Positions 36,254-39,717 of a stretch of DNA of 39,717 bases are shown here, one piece after another. Source of the DNA: Carboxylicivirga caseinilyticus (GTDB lineage: Bacteria > Bacteroidota > Bacteroidia > Bacteroidales > Marinilabiliaceae); the NCBI GenBank assembly GCA_025499705.1, contig JAFMVE010000053.1, positions 1 through 39,717 of the forward strand, written 5' to 3'. The notes beneath the pieces are model-generated. The model saw only the letters and a program-made list of their open reading frames with translations, had not been told where the DNA came from and ran no database searches. Position 1 is the stretch's first letter; each line of letters starts with the position of its first letter. The position numbers and the translations under genes are program-made.

Positions 36254-39200
36254 ATGGGAAGACAAACTATTGATATGTTGCTGAATTTGAAAAGTTTGAT
36301 TTTTAGACTGTTGTGGGTGCTGCTATTAAGTAGTAGTGTGAATGGTTTGTTGTGCGCTGAAAACTGGAGTGTTAAACACTATTGTATATCCGAAGGTTTA
36401 TCTAATAGCGATGTAACATCAATCTTTCAGGATAGTTACGGTTTCATATGGGTGGGTACTTCAGATGGCCTTAACAGGTATGATGGATATAAATTTGATG
36501 TATACCGTCATAATCCAATAGATAGTGCTTCCATTATTGGTAATAGTATTCAAAGTATTATCGAAACTAAAAATGGTGATATCTGGATAGGTACTAAAAA
36601 TAGTGGTATTGCTATATGGAAGAGAAAAGATGGTTCATTTACCAACCTCGGAATAGATTCAGAACCCTTTAAGACACTAAAAGAATGCGGAATTTATGGC
36701 ATGCTCGCTGATGAAGATAAAGTTTGGGTTAAAACCCGTAATTATATTTTTCAAATTGACCAAACGTTAGAAAGATTCGAAAGTTATGGTCATTATTCTT
36801 CCGTGTTTAAATCAGGTACCGGAATAGCCTACCCGATAACTTTTCACAACAATAAATTATGGGTAGGTTCCAAGGACGGAATTCATCAGTTTGAGGTATC
36901 GAAAAAAACCTTTAACAGGGTTACTTTGGGGCGAGAAAATCAGGATGCTGAAATAAGTGATTTAGTTGAACTAAACGATAGTTGTTTGCTACTGTCAACA
37001 TTATCAGACATCACACTTTTTAATACAAAAAATAACACCATTCAAAAGGTTTATTCCAACTCTTTATGGAACAATGGACGCGAGATAAATTGTTTAAAAA
37101 GTGAATTTGACGGATGTTGGGTTGGAACTTCTGCCGGTCTAATGCATTCAATGGCTCCCAATCAAAGTTTTAAAGATATTTCATTGACGTATGATGGTCA
37201 GGAAGAAATAAAAAATATCAGTGCCATCATGATTGATAAGAGTGGATTAATGTGGTTAGGGACTCAAACAGATGGATTATTTAAAGTCGATCGTAAACCA
37301 CCAAAATTCACCTCAATTACCAAAAATACTTCTGATTATCCATTGGGCAGTTATAACTTCAAATCGGTTTTTGTTGACCTCAATGATGATCTATGGTTAG
37401 GAACTCAAAGTAAAGGTATTTACTGCATAGAAAGGAAGAAGAACAGTTTTAAACATTATCCTATTGCACCAATATACAGTAACGAAAATGATCCTGCTGT
37501 TCTTTCTATATTAAAAGATAAAGACGGAACTTTTTGGTTTGGAACCAATAAAGGAATATATGTTCTTTATCCTGGAAAATCAACGTTAACAGAGTTTGAT
37601 TATACCGAAAGTAGTGAATTTCGTAATCTCCTCACATCTAATCAAATAAACGACATTATTCAAGATCGTCTTGGAAATATGTGGTTTGCTACACAGTTTG
37701 GGCTTTATCGTTTTAATGGTAAGAAACTTACGAGTTATTTTGCCGACGAAGATAACGAAGCCAGTTTGTGTAATGATGAGATCAATGCTTTGTTTGAAGA
37801 TGATGAAGGCTGGATTTGGATTGGTACCGATGATGGTGTTAATATTTTTGATGTGGCTGAGGAAAAGTTTAGCAGGATACAGAATACCATTGGAGAAGAT
37901 CTTGTGATAAGCCATAATATTATTTTATCGTTTGCTCAGGATGCTGAAAAAAGAGTTATTATCGGAACACAGTCGGGTCTTTCATACTATGATAAAAAAA
38001 CAAGAACATCAGGTTTTTGGGCCGATAATAATGAGTTGACCACCAGTAAGGTTTACTCCTTGGAAGTAGATGGCTACAACAGAATCTGGATGAGTTCAGG
38101 TAATGGTGTTTCATACCTTATTACAGATCAGACCTTTTTTAGATTTAATGCAAAGGATGGTGTGCCAAATGTGACTTTCAACAATGGTGCTTCATTTAAT
38201 AATGCCAATAAAGAGTTGTTGTTTGCAGGCGATAAAGGATTAACCATTATTAAACCAGACTCGATTCGATTGAATCTCATTCGACCAGAAGTTGTTATAA
38301 CCAATGTTCAATTAAGGCAAAAAGGTAAATTAATCGAAAATTATCAAGGTAACATCACAGATATTTCTTTTAAGTACAGTCGAAATTCACTATTGCATGT
38401 CGAATTTGCAGCAATGGAATTTACTAATCCACTCTATAACTCATACAAGGTATTTCTTGAAGGATATGATGATAACTGGAGAAGTATTTCAAATGATAAC
38501 TATGTTGATTTTTCGAACCTGTCACCGGGAGAATATACGTTAAAGATAACAGGTGCGAATAGTGACTCAGTGCGGAATAATACGCCAACAGAATTAAAGA
38601 TTACCATTAATCCTCCTTTATGGATGTCGAATTATGCCTATATCTTTTACTTTATATTTGGCTTTTTTATTATTCAAACCTTCATTAATTATCGTGTCAG
38701 AAAATATAGGAAAGCTTATAAGGTTTTGAGGGATAGTGCTGAGGATAAATTGAAAATTGAAAAACAGAAAGAAGACCTTTCTAATATTCACCAGAGTCTG
38801 ACAGATAGTATTAGTTATGCGAAAAGAATTCAGGAAGCAATGATTCCATCTGAAAAGATGGTGAAAAAGATCTTCCCTGAGTCGTTTGTTTATTATCGTC
38901 CAAAGGATATTGTAAGTGGCGATTTTTACTGGACGTTTGAGCGTAATGATAAAGTATTTGTAGCTGCTGTTGACTGTACCGGTCATGGTGTTCCAGGTGC
39001 ATTTATGTCAATTATTGGTTTCGACCTAATTAAAAATATCATCGAAATACAGGGCATTGAATGTCCGGAGATGGTGCTTAATAAGTTGAACGATGAAGTT
39101 GTACATACCTTTAGTAATAATGGATACGATGGAAATCTGAAACGTGATGTGAATGATGGAATGGATTTAGCCTTAGTGGTGTATGATAAAAAACGTCAGG

Positions 39201-39562
39201 AAATTGAGTTTGCAGGAGCCATGAATCCTATATATATCATTAAAGATAATGAAATAGAGGTTCATAAAGGCGATAGGTATCCTATTGGATTTAAGACTGA
39301 TAGCCCAGAGTTATTCAAGAAGAAGGTAATTTCTGTATCGAAAGATGATATTATATATTTGTTCTCAGATGGTTATGCTGATCAATTTGGTGGACCAGAG
39401 GGTAAGAAGTTTAAATATCGTCGTTTCCGTCATTTATTATTGAATATCCATAAGTTACCGATTGAAGATCAGAAGGCTATTCTTCATCAAAAGATGGAAG
39501 AATGGATGGGTAGTGAGCATGAACAGGTTGATGATATGCTACTTATTGGATTGAAGTTTTAA
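36254..39562 (+). CDS. Reg_prop/Y_Y_Y membrane sensor with SpoIIE-type PP2C phosphatase output
   Basis: An 1102-residue signalling protein. A signal-like hydrophobic segment (13-34) is followed by two-bladed propeller repeats with recurring WVGTSDGLNRYDG, WIGT, WLGTQSKGIY, WFGTNKGIY and WIGTDDGVN units (about 45-670), then a Y_Y_Y domain (about 680-787) and one membrane helix (795-812). A coiled coil (about 820-860) leads to a C-terminal SpoIIE/PP2C domain (865-1102) with metal ligands in SGDFYW (D890), VDCTGHG (D907), DGMD (968-971), SDGYAD (D1039) and VDDMLL (D1093). There is no histidine kinase, receiver or AraC domain, the usual outputs in hybrid two-component sensors. It probably senses a periplasmic ligand and dephosphorylates a Ser/Thr-phosphorylated partner such as an anti-sigma antagonist (inference). 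ATGs at 36254 and 36275 are both possible. Confidence 0.9.
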   Translation: MGRQTIDMLLNLKSLIFRLLWVLLLSSSVNGLLCAENWSVKHYCISEGLSNSDVTSIFQDSYGFIWVGTSDGLNRYDGYKFDVYRHNPIDSASIIGNSIQSIIETKNGDIWIGTKNSGIAIWKRKDGSFTNLGIDSEPFKTLKECGIYGMLADEDKVWVKTRNYIFQIDQTLERFESYGHYSSVFKSGTGIAYPITFHNNKLWVGSKDGIHQFEVSKKTFNRVTLGRENQDAEISDLVELNDSCLLLSTLSDITLFNTKNNTIQKVYSNSLWNNGREINCLKSEFDGCWVGTSAGLMHSMAPNQSFKDISLTYDGQEEIKNISAIMIDKSGLMWLGTQTDGLFKVDRKPPKFTSITKNTSDYPLGSYNFKSVFVDLNDDLWLGTQSKGIYCIERKKNSFKHYPIAPIYSNENDPAVLSILKDKDGTFWFGTNKGIYVLYPGKSTLTEFDYTESSEFRNLLTSNQINDIIQDRLGNMWFATQFGLYRFNGKKLTSYFADEDNEASLCNDEINALFEDDEGWIWIGTDDGVNIFDVAEEKFSRIQNTIGEDLVISHNIILSFAQDAEKRVIIGTQSGLSYYDKKTRTSGFWADNNELTTSKVYSLEVDGYNRIWMSSGNGVSYLITDQTFFRFNAKDGVPNVTFNNGASFNNANKELLFAGDKGLTIIKPDSIRLNLIRPEVVITNVQLRQKGKLIENYQGNITDISFKYSRNSLLHVEFAAMEFTNPLYNSYKVFLEGYDDNWRSISNDNYVDFSNLSPGEYTLKITGANSDSVRNNTPTELKITINPPLWMSNYAYIFYFIFGFFIIQTFINYRVRKYRKAYKVLRDSAEDKLKIEKQKEDLSNIHQSLTDSISYAKRIQEAMIPSEKMVKKIFPESFVYYRPKDIVSGDFYWTFERNDKVFVAAVDCTGHGVPGAFMSIIGFDLIKNIIEIQGIECPEMVLNKLNDEVVHTFSNNGYDGNLKRDVNDGMDLALVVYDKKRQEIEFAGAMNPIYIIKDNEIEVHKGDRYPIGFKTDSPELFKKKVISVSKDDIIYLFSDGYADQFGGPEGKKFKYRRFRHLLLNIHKLPIEDQKAILHQKMEEWMGSEHEQVDDMLLIGLKF

Positions 39563-39591
39563 ACGAAAATATTGTATTGAAAATAAGAAGA

Positions 39592-39646
39592 GGGTGTCCA
39601 AAAACTAAACATCAAAACAACGTCCTGTTTTGTGCGAAAGACACCC
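39592..39646. repeat. Nested hairpin downstream of the sensor gene
   Basis: GGGTGTC (39592-39598) pairs with GACACCC (39640-39646), enclosing a second stem CAAAACA (39613-39619) with TGTTTTG (39626-39632). It could act as a terminator of the sensor gene or, read on the minus strand, of the frame that ends at 39651. The GGGTGTCC-type sequence next to that frame could also be the end of an insertion sequence. Confidence 0.5.
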
Positions 39647-39650
39647 ATTT

Positions 39651-39717
39651 TCAGAACATGGAGTTAACAAGGTCATAAATTTGTTGCTGGATATTGTTGT
39701 TTCTTAAACGGACTGTA
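39651..39717 (-). CDS. C-terminal fragment of a minus-strand gene (possible transposase)
   Basis: On the minus strand a frame enters from the right edge and ends TGA at 39653-39651; the last residues read TVRLRNNNIQQQIYDLVNSMF. Only 21 residues can be seen, so the family is unknown. The nearby nested hairpin with GGGTGTC ends is compatible with an insertion sequence boundary around 39590, and a second mobile element already sits at the left edge, but this is inference. It may equally be the end of an ordinary gene or a chance frame. Confidence 0.35.
   Translation of the reverse strand, partial: TVRLRNNNIQQQIYDLVNSMF

Overview
The window comes from a Bacteroidota chromosome, most likely order Bacteroidales/Marinilabiliales (placement inferred). 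It has a moderately AT-rich composition and the Bacteroidota-type promoter (TTTG, 19 nt, TAnnTTTG). Most starts lack a Shine-Dalgarno sequence. Marker genes fit too: a HisB-N/IGPD fusion without the zinc loop, a str operon running straight into S10-spc-alpha without tuf, SecY-Map-InfA-L36 in the middle, and a sensor built on Reg_prop and Y_Y_Y repeats.

Layout. (1) 1-95: edge of an IS3-type insertion sequence, then a terminator shared with pssA (166-897, minus strand). (2) 1070-1486: a bacteriohemerythrin. (3) 1508-7625: a histidine operon hisG-hisD-hisC-[secreted alpha/beta hydrolase]-hisB. In front of it lie a near-consensus promoter and two consecutive His-rich leader peptides, each followed by its own terminator and a competing antiterminator. 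Dispersed hairpin-type repeats occupy the hisD-hisC and hydrolase-hisB gaps and the gap after hisB. hisH, hisA, hisF and hisI are not here. (4) 7672-13623: a minus-strand secreted protein with a carboxypeptidase-regulatory-like domain; a 992-residue protein joining receiver-like domains to a PEP-synthase-type ATP-grasp domain; and acetyl-CoA synthetase. (5) fabD on the minus strand, convergent with acs. (6) 15092-33035: about 18 kb of translation genes on one strand (28 ribosomal proteins, EF-G, SecY, Map, IF1, RpoA) ending at a clear terminator. (7) Enolase; a citrate synthase of the long mitochondrial-like type; and an 1102-residue Reg_prop/Y_Y_Y sensor whose output is a SpoIIE-type PP2C phosphatase. 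(8) The right edge holds a hairpin and the C-terminal end of a minus-strand reading frame, possibly another mobile element.

How the genes work together. The his cluster encodes the first enzyme (HisG), the dehydratase/phosphatase (HisB), the transaminase (HisC) and the last enzyme (HisD). The leader indicates control by histidyl-tRNA supply through ribosome stalling, apparently through two gates in series. The translation block co-expresses ribosome, secretion, initiation and RNA polymerase alpha genes. Acs, citrate synthase and enolase are central carbon enzymes, and the ATP-grasp/receiver protein beside acs may be a regulator of that metabolism (inference).

The most unusual items are the tandem his attenuator, the receiver/ATP-grasp fusion, the secreted hydrolase inside the his operon, the mitochondrial-like citrate synthase, the loss of all zinc ligands in HisB-N and L36, and the SpoIIE-output sensor. 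No rRNA, tRNA or CRISPR array was seen.
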